From the NCBI GenBank assembly GCA_032718475.1, contig JAUCBJ010000323.1, positions 1 through 50,568 on the forward strand: a DNA stretch of 50,568 bases, given 5' to 3'. Source of the stretch: Nemertoderma westbladi. Its lineage: Eukaryota > Xenacoelomorpha > Nemertodermatida > Nemertodermatidae. Under the pieces are notes generated by a model that made no database searches, had not been told where the DNA came from, and was given only the letters and a program-made list of their open reading frames with translations. Shown here in pieces: positions 19,229 through 29,867 of the stretch. Position 1 is the first letter of the stretch, and each line of letters starts with the position of its first letter. The position numbers and the translations under genes are program-made.

Positions 19229-21122
19229 TATAGAATTATATTCCCTAAATGCCGTGGATTTTCAAAATTTTATTTTATTCGAATCAACTTTGCTAAAAGA
19301 TTACATTGAGTCCTCATTTGTATTTGCTATTCCTATTTGAACGATGATTATTCAAGTGGTTCAGTAGCTCAGTCGGTAGAGCGTTGGAAATTATATGTAG
19401 TGTGTATTGAGTTCGAATCCTAGTAGGTGCGAATTATTTTTTGTGCAGAATTTCAACTCATTTAAATTGACCGCTACAAATTAATTGCATTTGCTCGAAG
19501 TAAGATTAACCAATGAGACTGTAGTTATTAGATTGTAACCAATGTCGTACAAGTTATATATTTGCTGGACCAATAGCTATCTTTAAAAACCTGTTAGAAC
19601 CTATAGAACAATCGAGAATTTTCTCGATTGATTGCAGCACAAATTTGCTATATAAAGGTGCGATTTCGTTCATTAGTTATATATTCTTATATCTCAGTTA
19701 TCTATCGTATACATCACTATTACTTCTATTCTGTTTATTGTATAATAGTCATTGTTTGATTTTGTAATAAAAGTTAGAAATACTTGTCACATCTGCCCTT
19801 TTCTATCTGTTTTATCATGCTTCACCACGGTGAACTCAATTGAGGGACAGGATGGCTGGCTAGACATCGGGCCACAGCAATGAACGGGAACATCAAAGGA
19901 ATGTAGACAGGAGACAACCCGCAATATCACTCTTAGTTATTCGCCCATCGCCTGAAAGGTTAGACAGCGTTCGATGCCTTGCTACCTAAGTATAAGACCA
20001 AAGATCGAAGGTAGAAGTAGTGACACGCTGTACGCCTAAAATTACATCTAGGGACTGTACTGTTTTAATTCAGGAAAAAACCGCAGTAGTCCTTCATATT
20101 CCTACGGGTGGAGAGCAGGCAGAGATACTAGTACGCAGATAGGACGTAGGCACACCGGTACAAAGCATACACATTGGTAGGGTGCAGCAAACTGTACGCC
20201 TAACTCTTGCTAAGTACAGGTGCGTCTGCGACTATTTGTAGTACAACGGTGTCCATTGCATTAGAACTTGTAGGCTAGGAGGGTTACTGTGTTTCACCTG
20301 AATTAGGATTGTACCGTTCAGGCGGTAGGGCAGTTTACGACTAGGCGCAAATAAATTGAGGCTATTTCGGGATACTAACATCTACCGTGTCCCCGCCGAC
20401 ATCCTGATAGGAAGTTACCAGCCCACCTAGGTAACCAAAATTCTAGATAGGACGCCAGGCTAGCTATTAGTAACCGTACGCCTACTGTAGTAAACTAACA
20501 CATTTCTTCTTAGTATTAGGGACCTGGTAAAATAAAATTGCCGAATTCTGGGCGTAGCATTAACCTTATGCCTGAATTTGAGTCCTGGAAATACGCAAGA
20601 GGGGAAGGAGCCTTATCATTCGTGAGTATTGGACCTACAAGTTACAAAATTAGAATATTCGTAAAATGCACACCGTACCCAGTAATTATATATATGAAGG
20701 AGCAAAACTGATCTTGACGGTTCAGAATTAACACACGCGCGTTAGAAATTATTTACACCTCAAAATATATAAAATTAACTTTTGTCCGTACTGCGCTTTG
20801 CCCGCTAGTTAGACATCTCCAAATCTCTGCACCTAGCTAGCGTCTCTTTCGCCCAACCATATAAATCACACCGCGGCAAAGTATACGAGCCCCTTAGTCC
20901 GTCAGTGAGTCAGCCTGATTCTAGGATTCGCTGCGCGGGATTTGTTTTATCGAAGTTTGTCTGCTCGTAGACTGTTTTCTGCCTCACCGGTTATAAGGGA
21001 CCAATACTGCAATATATTCGCTTACTTGGAGTTTACTGTTTTGGTGAGAAGGTCGGATTTATGATTTGATTCACAAACTTTACAGTAAAATATTGCAGGT
21101 ATTGTTACTGTCTCTTCAAATA
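19229..21122 (+). repeat. BEL-1 3' LTR
   Basis: Collinear with 4149-6043 at an offset of 15,080 until a one-base indel in an A run near 20771. By eye about 99% identical. Preceded by TGGAGCGG and followed by GCCAA. It carries the same Pol III-like cassette, CCAAT boxes, TATA box and AATAAA. Confidence 0.9.
19365..19442 (+). promoter_or_regulatory. tRNA-like Pol III cassette in BEL-1 3' LTR
   Basis: Second copy of the cassette: A box 19365-19376, B box 19410-19420, T run 19437-19442. The boxes are identical to those of the 5' LTR. Differences start only upstream, with two changes in the roughly 20 bases before the cassette. Confidence 0.7.
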
Positions 21123-21127
21123 GCCAA
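21123..21127 (+). repeat. BEL-1 right target-site duplication GCCAA
   Basis: Partner of 4144-4148. The neighbouring A and T also match on both sides, so the duplication could be read as up to 7 bases. Five gives LTRs that begin and end with TA. Confidence 0.85.
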
Positions 21128-21715
21128 ACATTAGTAGGCTTAGGTCATAGAAACGTATAACTGTTATCAAACCATAAACACCTCATTTTTACTGCTATTT
21201 ACTGTCGGTTATTAATTATATCAGTTGATGGAATATTATTATATTGGATAATATCGATAAATAATTATAAAACCCCAAATCTTCTTGATATACTGAAGGT
21301 AAGAGACCGGTTACATATAACAATTGCGACTTACATTATATTGGTTTTGGAGTGAATCTAATGCTATTTCATAGGCACTACATGTGTCGGTTGTTGTTCT
21401 CTTTATATGTGACTAAAATTAGTGAAGGTCGGCAGATCAGTGTGCAGTATTGTGCGGTAGTGTGCATGATTGTGACTGATAACAAAGCATCTCCTAAAGA
21501 ATGCGCTTTATACGTGAATCAATAGCCATCCCGTTGTGTCTAGTGTAAGTCATAACTCTGTTTACATATTTAGAGTGCCACGTCCTAAAGGAACTGTTAA
21601 TATTTCCCGAAAGTGAATAATATTTGTCAGAAATTATATATTAACGATCAGTCGAATAATACAGTAGGCCTACACCGCAATAAGGTCAAAGCTTCCGAAT
21701 TCAGTCTCCCGGGTA
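21128..21715 (+). repeat. X 5' LTR, second part
   Basis: Resumes with ACATTAGTAGGC directly after BEL-1's right target duplication. It is collinear with 45057-45718, which shows the uninterrupted arrangement (GCTTTAGCCAAACATTAG). It lacks about 80 bases that the 3' LTR has around 45108-45190. A TATAAAA word at 45278 in the 3' LTR has its counterpart here. The end is placed near GAATTCAGTCT because the 3' LTR copy stops there; the true end could differ by a few bases. Confidence 0.75.
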
Positions 21716-22277
21716 TATCCAGCGGGTGAATGGTCGCGCATAGACTGGCTTCGGCTAATGTAGTGTATCAAATACTCGTCATAGGCTAAAGTCGATTTAT
21801 AATCTAGAAGACATCTAAATTTGGCAGGTTAAACTGCTAAAGGTCTGAAAGCGCAAACAATAACAGTTATTAAGTTCTGATTGCAGTGTAGGCATTAAAT
21901 ATAGTTGTCTATTGTTCTGGTAGGAACAATAACAGTTATAATATTCTGATTGCAGTGTAGGCAATAAATACAGTTTAATATTGTTCTGGTAAGAACAATA
22001 ACAGTTATTGCTTCTGTATTGCAGTAGGCAATAAAGCTGAAGTACCGGTCAACCGGTACCCAGTAGGCCTAACTACCTAACCACCCGAACCGGTACTTAC
22101 AGCAGTACAGGTACAGCAGTATTATTTCGATTGTGATATATTGTATATTGTAGGCTGTTAGGGGATTAGTGATTGATCACCCCTTATTCCTTTGTATGGT
22201 TTACTTATTTCTGTCAGTTTTATTTATTTGTAGGCTAATATTGAGCAGAAGACGTGTAAGCCTGCTAGGATTGTACA

Positions 22278-22857
22278 GATAATTTGTAGGCTGGACTGTT
22301 GTCTGACTGTTGTTAAGTCTGAAGAGATTGTAGTGTGTGTAGAGTGTATGTCCGATAAAGTACTAGTTAGGAACATAGGGGCTTCCAGTGCTGTGAGGTA
22401 AATCCCCTCGAAAGAATAAGTCGTACTACTAGGTTAGAACGCATACTAACTAACCATTTCGGAGTCTGCATATACTGTAGTTTGTTTAGGCTTGATAGTA
22501 GTCTGCCAGCGTTTGGTCTGTATTTTGTATGTGTAGTCTGTACGGGTAGCGTAATATTTCTTATTTAGATAATTTGTAGGCTGGATTGTTGTCTGGCTGT
22601 TGTTAGGTCTGAAGAGATTGCGGTGTGTGTAGAGTGTATGTCCGATAAAGTACTAGTTAGGAACGTAGGGGCTTCCAGTGCTGTGAGGTAAATCCCCCTG
22701 AAAGAATAAGTCGTACTACTCGGTTAGAATGCATACTAACTAACCATTTCGGAGTCTGCATATACTGTAGTTTGTTTGGGCTTGATAGTAGTCTGCCAGC
22801 GTTTGGTCTGTATTTTGTTTGAGTAGTCTGTACGCGTAGCGTAATATTTATTATTCA
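22278..22857 (+). repeat. 290-base tandem duplication in X leader
   Basis: Two copies (22278-22567, 22568-22857) starting GATAATTTGTAGGCTGG. Both keep GAATAAGTCGTACTACT and the GCATACTAACTAACCA block. Z has the same duplication (starts 47185 and 47465, period 280), so it predates the split of X and Z. Confidence 0.9.
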
Positions 22858-23813
22858 GAGTTTATGCGATTATTCGCAACATTCATATCCCCAAGTTTAT
22901 TCCTACAGTAATTGAGCTTGTTGTACATACCGTTATAGTTAAATTAACCCCGGTACTACATCAGGGCTGCTTGGCGTAGGTAAAGACTGGTGATTTTGTG
23001 CCCCGGTCACTCCAGCAGATACCATGGTTCTCTTAGCTGTACAAGTATTTCTAACTGCTGATTATTTGTTGTATAAGTACTTGTACCTAATTTAGGGTTT
23101 AGTGTACAGTGCTTTCCGAAGGTAATTAGTGTGTAGGCAGTATATTTGTGTTGTAAAGTGGTTAATAGGCACGTTGGTTCTGGTAGACCGCGGTAATTAA
23201 CTTCTAGGTAGGAACACTCCGTGATACATAACGTAGTACTTATAGCGATGCGGCTATAAGTTGTCAGACGGTGGTATTTTCCTATCTGGACAACGCAGTA
23301 TATTTACTACTGCTTTGTTATTTTCAAATACCGTAGAATCCTGTCTGTTTGTAATAGCCATATTCTAACCCTTTGTTAGGCTGGTTTGTAGACTTCTTGT
23401 AAAATTACCCTAAAAATTCGTACGTGTAATTTTTTGTGTTTATTTAGAGATTGTAATCTCACCCCGAATTGTATGTAATTTGTAGTATTAAGTAACTTAG
23501 GTAAATTAGAATTATTTGTTTTAGTGTCCAACAAGTAGCACTTCACTGAGAGCGCACAGCTTCTGTGTAGTGACTCCTTCCCAGAAATAATAACATTTAT
23601 TTCAAATATTGACAAAACCCATTAAACGGGTACACATATATTATAAATCAACTCAAACCGATTTATAAAATAGTAGGCCTGTCATACATCAATTAGGTCT
23701 TAATGTCAGTTGGACTACTGCTTAAATAACGGTAATCAAGTAAAGTAAAGTAAACAAGTAACCCCTAAAATTCAGAAATTCAATTATTTTAAAATAATTG
23801 ACATACCGGTATT

Positions 23814-24180
23814 TGCGATAGGCCTATTATATATTTCTATATATTTGTGCTGAAATTATATACCGGTATTCTGTAATTAATTCTAGTCTATAATTATACT
23901 TATATACTATAAGTGTAAGCTGTATACCGGTATTCACGATAGGCCTATTATATATTTCTATATATTTGTGCTGAAATTATATACCAGTATTCTGTAATTA
24001 ATTCTAGTCCATAAATATACTTATATATACTATAAGTGTAAGCTGTATACCGGTATTCATGATAGGCTTATTATATATTTATATATTTGTGCTGAAATTA
24101 TATACCGGTATTCTGTGACAAACCTAGTCTGTAATAATACTTATATACATACTATAATTGTATACCGGTATTCCAATATA
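23814..24180 (+). repeat. AT-rich tandem units with TACCGGTA in X leader
   Basis: Units starting at 23814, 23925 and 24048 (spacings 111 and 123 bases), followed by a partial unit. Each begins TACCGGTATT and GATAGG, then runs into TATATATTT and CTGAAATTATA. Z has a similar set at about 48680-48930. Confidence 0.85.
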
Positions 24181-24307
24181 TTGTATATATATCACGTTAC
24201 ATAGAGTAACGATATCGGTAATTAATTACTAGGCTAACGGTGATACTGAATTACTAGACTTGCTTAAACTGTAATATAGCAGTAGGCATTCAACTGTACA
24301 AACAAAC

Positions 24308-25706
24308 ATGTCTGACACAAAGCAAAACCTGTCAGACAGTCTCCTAGATACAACCATCTGTGACCCAGACAGGAGTGTGGAACGTGTGAGACCGAAGTTC
24401 AACTCACCTCCTACTGTAAGAAAGATCATCCCTCCAGTAGTAGTATCAGACCCTAGGCTAGTCCAACACCATAGGTCTATCATAGGCACTTGAGCTCAGG
24501 TCAAGTGGGACCAAGAAGCAGCGGAACAGCAGCAACACTCGAGCCGAGAACTTATTTCTCAGCGGCCCGACAGCTCCAGTAGTAGTGCGGATACTGTAGA
24601 GCTGACACCCGAGTGCGGAGCAAAGATGGCAGATGCGGTTTATTCGGATCCCCTTCTCATCCTTCCTGCAGCCGTACTCACTAGGGTATTGATTGCGGTG
24701 GAGGAACACCAGATTGATTGGGCGACAGCCCAGTAAGCGATCGACCAAGGATAGTTATGAGGGATATACAAGGGAAGAACTGAAGTCTATTGTCGAGTCG
24801 CAATGGAACTTCCCCGGACCCGGACTCCCGTTTGACTTATCGGAAGCTGCCTGGGAAGACATACACAGGATGGGAGTGACAAAAGAAACCAGCGATCCAG
24901 CTGTGTGGAAGAGGTCAGCAGCAGGATACGTACAGGGATTCTTCAGCTCTATGGAGCGATTAGAGGAACAACTGTTTCGACAACCACAAGGACCTCAAGA
25001 GCAGGGAGAGCTGCTTTATCAAGTTAGAGAAAGAATTCTAAGAATCAGACTAATCTTATCGGCCTTTGAGGAGGCTTCGAAAAGAAGACAAGACACGTCG
25101 TTGCAAGTTGCCGTAAAGACTTGGTTTCAGCGGGTGAGTCTCAAAGTTCAAAGAACTGCCCCGTGGAAATCTCAGTTGGCTGAGCGCTCAACCCATGGAG
25201 AATCAACAGACGCTACCTTTTCCCAAGTGGAAAGTGAAGTGACAGCAGAAAAACCGCATAAGAGGGATGCTATTGACATCTATCTGTCAGACTATCAACG
25301 ATTTGTAGGTGACGAAGAGTTGAGGAGACGGCTGTCTGGACTTAGCCCTAATAGTGAAGGAGCCAAGCTTGTGTTGGACGCAATCGATGCGGATATGATA
25401 GCTGCGAACCAAGCTAAATTTGATGAAAGGCTCCGCATCGCTAGGGTCCAAGAAGAACAAGTCAAGAAAAAACGTATAGAAGACAGAAAGACAGCAGCAG
25501 CGGCAGTGGCAGCGGCAGAAGCAGAAAGAAAAGTGGCAGAAGTGGAAAGAAAAGCGGCAGATGCAGCGGCAGAGGCAAAAGTGGCAGCGGCAGAAGCGGA
25601 AAGAAAAGCGGCAGAGGCAGCGGCAGAGGCAAAAGCGGCAGCGGCAGAAGCGGAAAGAAAAGCGGCAGAAGCGGAAAGAAAGCGAGCAGTGGCAGAAGCA
25701 GAATGA
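24308..25706 (+). pseudogene. X Gag, N-terminal part (broken)
   Basis: Starts at the ATG coding MSDTKQNLSDSLL. Comparison with Z shows the damage. A TGA stands at 24491-24493 where Z has CGG. Four extra bases around 24725-24735 cause a frameshift. A TGA stands at 25704-25706 where Z has AGG. The frame 24693-25706 covers a helical domain (EELKSIVESQWNFPGPG, QVAVKTWFQR), a second conserved block (IYLSDYQRFVGDEELRRRL) and an Ala-rich charged helix of AERKAAEA repeats. It is probably the N-terminal part of a particle protein. No database family comes to mind for the N-terminal domains. Confidence 0.85.
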
Positions 25707-28700
25707 AGAGCATCTGAAGAGACCACCCAACTAGAGTTGGAAAATATTCAAGAGAATCAAGACTGCATAAATAAACAGTTAACAGCTAGTCAAATGCAGA
25801 TGATGAGTCGATCTACTCCCAAAAGACAGGGATTTACATCCTCTGATGAAGGCGATACCACCGATCCTGAAGGTGGAGGAAATAGATCTCGTTTAAGTAG
25901 GCGTAGAAGAATGTCCCACCGTCAGAAATTGCCTGATTTGCCCCCAGCTGTTAGAAGGCAACTAACTAACACAGACTTAGGTAGTATAGAACCCACAGAC
26001 CAAATAATTAAAATAGAAAGACTCCCTACTATAGTAGATGAGCCTGAAATAATTAGGCCTGTTCTCGAAGCCACCCCTTCGGTGATAGAGACACCTGTAC
26101 TCCCAGAACCTACCTCTAAATTCCCTTTGCACAGTACTAAACTACCTGTGCCCAGTAGGACTGTTCCCGAGTCCGAACCCGTCCTGGACGCCGAGCAAGA
26201 CATCAAGAATTTATCGCCCGTCGTCTCTCGTCTGCCCGCTACTACGTTGGCGGCTCCCGCTTCGGCGGTCGAGTGGGTGGATGAGGGGCGGCGAGGGATG
26301 AATCTCCTGCTCAGGCAGATGCAGGAGACTGTTCATCAGTTTAAGGGAGCAGTAAGGGAAAGTAGGTTAGAGTTGCAAGAAGTGCAGCAAAGTATCGCGT
26401 TAGAACGCGATAAATTAGTAAATATACAAAGGGGTATACCACCAACCCCGGTAACAATGTGTCAACCTGTTAGGTCTGAAGTAATTCATGCGCAAGGTGT
26501 GGAGCCTACACGCATCTATACTGCTAGTGAAGTAGAAACTCCTATAGTAAACCCTATTAAGGGTAATTATAAACCTGTTGACAATGATATTCCATATAGA
26601 CCTGATAATAATCCGAGAAATTTATATACCGATAACTCGATATTAAATAATACGATGGCCCAAGAAAGTTTTACGCGTCAAATGGCTAGAACCGAAGCCC
26701 GTCAAGCGGTAAAGGTGGGAGAGATCGTCAAGTTCAATGGAGATGAGATGAAATGGTTACCTTTTAATGAATATTACAAAGATAACATACAGAACTCTGT
26801 GCTATCTAATGGAGAGAAACTTAGATTCCTCATCGAGTGCTTGGAAGGATCTCCCAAGTTAATGGCGTTAAAGTTTATTGGACATCCAGATGGATTAAGA
26901 CAAGTTTGGGATACACTGAACATCAGGTATGGTAATAGGACTAACATAGCTAGATATTTATATGCGAAATTAATGGCGCCCCGAAAGTTTCTTAGCAGCG
27001 GGATTATAGAGTTTTCCGACGAGATTCAGGAGATCTGTAGACAACTAGATTGGTTAGGTAAGTCTCATGAATACCAGAATTCTATGGTTGTAGGAGTCTT
27101 AGCATCTACTTTGCCCAAGGGTGGAGTAGGTACACGCTGGGACAAGAAAGTGTTATATATGATGGAACAACAACGAAGAGAGCCTACCATGGCTGATCTC
27201 ATGTCATTCTTAGATGGAGAGGTAAAATTACAGCTCCTAAGGCAGTCCAGAGAGAAGACACCGGAAAATAAGGTAAGTGAGAAACCCGTTTCTAGGAGAA
27301 AGTTAATACCAGTGTGTTATACAGACGACGGCGAAAGCCAGGCTTCTCAAGAGGAAGACAGCGGGAAAGACACTGAAAGATCTTACTATGACAACAAAGC
27401 GCCTAAGGACGTAAGTAAATTCAAGTCTCGAACCAATGACAGGAGAGAACAGGTAAGAAAAACTCCTCCTACGTCTCCTAAGAGAATTCATGTAAGAAAG
27501 CCCGAGGAAAGAACGAGTGTGCACAACGTTACCCAAAGTAAGGTAAGTAACATCAAACCAAAATGTGTGCTGTGCGACGGGCCCCACCGTTTAAGTGCGT
27601 GTGATGAATTCATGAGGAAATCATTAAAGGATAGACGGGAAGTCATGTGGGATAAGCGGTTGTGTTATAATTGCCTCAGACAAGGACACCAACGGCGAAC
27701 CTGTTACTCCGACGCAAGGTGTGCGAAGTGCGGCGCAAAACATCATATCTTGTTGCACACTGAATTCGAACGAAACAGCCCGAGTCAGGTAAGTGAGTCC
27801 GAACTACATGTCCAATTCAGTGATGTGAACGACACTGACCAAAGTTCTGAGATGGAAGGATTCTATACGGACGAATTCTCCGACGAGAACGAATCCTGTT
27901 ACCAGATAAATACCGCAGTGTATCGAGCACTTACGTATGAAAAGGACACCGACAGCGAGCTCCCCCTAACTACTTCTGACCGACAACCATCTTGGAAAGC
28001 ACCAACTTCCAATGTAGGAATCCGAGAATTTCCCATAGTGCAGTTGAGGGTCCACGGACCTGAAAGGAGTTATATAGTGAACGCCCTCCTTGACTCCGGT
28101 AGCACAGGAACATTCATCGACAAAGAACTAGCCGAAGACATCTTTGCTGGACAACCCAAGTTCCGAACTAAGTTAAACATGTCAGGAATTATGCAGGTTT
28201 GGAAATCTACAGTAATAGCGGATTATTATGTAGGTGCGTTGTCCACCCCCCAGGATGAACTAGGAGAACACAGCATAAGGTCAGTAAAAATGGTGGCGAT
28301 AAAGAACTTCGCTACCAGCCAAGTAGAACCTTATAACTGGGATGAGGACGATTCCACCCAGCAGCTTAATATACCTAGATTCAACACAGACTACCCTGGA
28401 GTGCAAATACTCATCGGCCAAAATGCGCATGAGGCGCTTGAGACATTGGAGAAACGGCCTGCTCAACCGCAACCACTACAAGCCTATGCGGGAAGAACTA
28501 GAGTAGGTTGGTACTTTACTGGCCCTTCCCGTAGAACTCTCATAGAAAGGTTACCAAAAGAACGGGTATACCAAGTAAGTGAATGGGAAGCGGAGAGCAG
28601 TGAGGTGGACGACCCAACTGAGGGAACACCATACTCCTCAGATAATGACGATATTAACTCCAATGTAGATCAATGGAGACATTGCCCCGAGACGATTAAT

Positions 28701-29303
28701 CTAGCCGACATCGCTTCCAGAGGAGCAACTCCTCAAGAACTGACAGATACTCCAGACTGGTTAGGTGGACCCGACTTCCTAAGTAAAGAAGATGAATGGC
28801 CTCCCCATCTTACCACGGCTGAGATTAGACAAGCCAAGGGAGCGGAGAAAGTCAAACCTAAAACCCGGACGAGTAAATCAAGGTTATTTAAACCCGTGAT
28901 AGATCTGTCTGTACTACACATTGCCAGGGACGACGCTGTGGATCTAAACTCCCCCACCGCGAACCGATCTGTTGTGGAGATCAGAGAGAGAGACTGGAGA
29001 TCTGGAACACCAGACGTCTCGCCGGGACTCTCACCTCTCCTGCCGGGAGCGATGGACCACTATAGATCCTGGAATCGGCTTTGTAAGGCCGTCGTGTATT
29101 TGAAGCGATGTTTCTATCGTCACTATTCCAGGACGAAGAGGAAACCTGGAATTGTCTTCGAGACACAGCAGCTCAATCGCCCAGTTGGTCGTTTATGTTT
29201 ACTGGAACGAGACCGAGAACTGTCCGGAAACTATGGAAGGCAAGATACTCTTCCCACGACCACCTCCCTAATCCAACAAACATCTAGGGACTCCCCAACG
29301 TAA
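25707..29303 (+). CDS. X Gag-protease frame with RT/RNase H and integrase cores deleted
   Basis: Open for 1,199 codons after the TGA at 25704; the first ATG is at 25737. Order: a Pro-rich region; a coiled coil (about 26310-26400); a DUF1759-like capsid core (FNGDEMKWLPFNEYY at about 26733 to about 27250); zinc knuckles at 27561-27750 (CVLCDGPHRLSAC, CYNCLRQGHQRRTC, CAKCGAKHHILLH); and a DUF1758-like protease with LLDSGSTGTFI at about 28090. The sequence then jumps near 28640-28675 to the tail of RNase H (WRHCPETINLADIASRG), with no RT. It continues into the pre-integrase segment (about 29060) and jumps again near 29135-29160 to the integrase C-terminal end (LNRPVGRLCLLERDRELSG). Both jumps keep the frame. 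The result could make a Gag-protease particle without enzymes. Confidence 0.85.
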   Translation, partial: RASEETTQLELENIQENQDCINKQLTASQMQMMSRSTPKRQGFTSSDEGDTTDPEGGGNRSRLSRRRRMSHRQKLPDLPPAVRRQLTNTDLGSIEPTDQIIKIERLPTIVDEPEIIRPVLEATPSVIETPVLPEPTSKFPLHSTKLPVPSRTVPESEPVLDAEQDIKNLSPVVSRLPATTLAAPASAVEWVDEGRRGMNLLLRQMQETVHQFKGAVRESRLELQEVQQSIALERDKLVNIQRGIPPTPVTMCQPVRSEVIHAQGVEPTRIYTASEVETPIVNPIKGNYKPVDNDIPYRPDNNPRNLYTDNSILNNTMAQESFTRQMARTEARQAVKVGEIVKFNGDEMKWLPFNEYYKDNIQNSVLSNGEKLRFLIECLEGSPKLMALKFIGHPDGLRQVWDTLNIRYGNRTNIARYLYAKLMAPRKFLSSGIIEFSDEIQEICRQLDWLGKSHEYQNSMVVGVLASTLPKGGVGTRWDKKVLYMMEQQRREPTMADLMSFLDGEVKLQLLRQSREKTPENKVSEKPVSRRKLIPVCYTDDGESQASQEEDSGKDTERSYYDNKAPKDVSKFKSRTNDRREQVRKTPPTSPKRIHVRKPEERTSVHNVTQSKVSNIKPKCVLCDGPHRLSACDEFMRKSLKDRREVMWDKRLCYNCLRQGHQRRTCYSDARCAKCGAKHHILLHTEFERNSPSQVSESELHVQFSDVNDTDQSSEMEGFYTDEFSDENESCYQINTAVYRALTYEKDTDSELPLTTSDRQPSWKAPTSNVGIREFPIVQLRVHGPERSYIVNALLDSGSTGTFIDKELAEDIFAGQPKFRTKLNMSGIMQVWKSTVIADYYVGALSTPQDELGEHSIRSVKMVAIKNFATSQVEPYNWDEDDSTQQLNIPRFNTDYPGVQILIGQNAHEALETLEKRPAQPQPLQAYAGRTRVGWYFTGPSRRTLIERLPKERVYQVSEWEAESSEVDDPTEGTPYSSDNDDINSNVDQWRHCPETINLADIASRGATPQELTDTPDWLGGPDFLSKEDEWPPHLTTAEIRQAKGAEKVKPKTRTSKSRLFKPVIDLSVLHIARDDAVDLNSPTANRSVVEIRERDWRSGTPDVSPGLSPLLPGAMDHYRSWNRLCKAVVYLKRCFYRHYSRTKRKPGIVFETQQLNRPVGRLCLLERDRELSGNYGRQDTLPTTTSLIQQTSRDSPT

Positions 29304-29867
29304 CAGCGTCTGGAGTGGGTGTGTGACCATATTATTTTATATTTGTTTTTATTATTTTATATTTATGTATGTATTATTATGTAATTTTATTATAATCATT
29401 TTCTTTAATTTTATTTAGTAGAATGTTATTTTAGCGATTATTTAGTAGATTAGTGCAATATATATTAGTGTTTATTACTTAATTACTTATATATTATATA
29501 TATACTGCGACAGCGAGAAATAATTATTTTTCTCTTTCCTTACTGTCCGTATTACATTATAAATACGTGACTACAGTAAGATGAAATGTCCGTACTTATT
29601 AAAGTACAATAAAGCTCCTACTATATTCAAGTATTATTGGTAAAGTAGAGTATTAGGAATGCAAAATTCAGATCCTCGTGTCTCGGCTAAACCAAGCTCT
29701 GGGTAGACCTTGGAAACGACTTGCCTCTTCTCACTGACATTGCTTCGTGCGATATTGCTCTCATACCGTATATTAAATAATACATATAGTAGCGTGATGT
29801 CCCTTTAACAGTAGCGTAAAACGCAAAATAAATCTGTTAAACCCTTTGACAATCTGTAATTCTAGTC
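29304..29867 (+). other. X region between Gag-protease frame and array
   Basis: AT-rich (TTATTTTATATTT runs) to about 29530, then mixed sequence. No ORF, RNA gene or known repeat recognised. Confidence 0.5.

Larger units (their letters stand above)
4149..21122 (+). mobile_element. Giant BEL/Pao-type element BEL-1 (complete, about 17 kb)
   Basis: Bounded by two LTRs of about 1,895 bases and a GCCAA target duplication. Internal order: leader with three hairpins, gag, protease, RT, RNase H, linker, integrase, an extra gene, an AT-rich tail, a purine-rich TGGAGCGG, then the 3' LTR. BEL elements are usually well under 10 kb. The extra length comes from long LTRs, a long Gag N-terminus, the pol linker and the 3' gene region. 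Coding lesions are one TGA in a CpG context, a TAA before integrase, two single-base frameshifts in gag-pol, at least one in the extra gene, and an inserted LINE tail. I counted roughly 15 LTR differences by eye, so insertion was recent. Confidence 0.9.
21716..24307 (+). other. X leader (about 2.6 kb, non-coding)
   Basis: Long stretch from LTR to gag ATG. Segments in order: the CCCGGG/CGGGTGAATGG block; GGCAGGTTAAACTGC near 21834; three copies of about 80 bases around AACAATAACAGTTAT/TGCAGTGTAGGCAATAAA (21862-22030); a 290-base tandem duplication (22278-22857); a conserved block with GGCTGCTTGGCGTAGG (about 22969); and AT-rich repeats with TACCGGTA (23814-24180). Most of it is collinear with the leader of Z (46736-49030), so it is a stable part of the family. 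Short frames inside look like chance. Confidence 0.75.

Noticed and set aside
23376-23615. Minus-strand 79-codon ORF in X leader
   Set aside because: The corresponding part of Z (near 48250-48490) has indels that break it. Looks like chance.
25287-25730. Three overlapping antisense ORFs rich in Cys/Leu/Ser
   Set aside because: Complement of the Ala/Glu/Lys codon repeats in gag. Composition explains the open frames.
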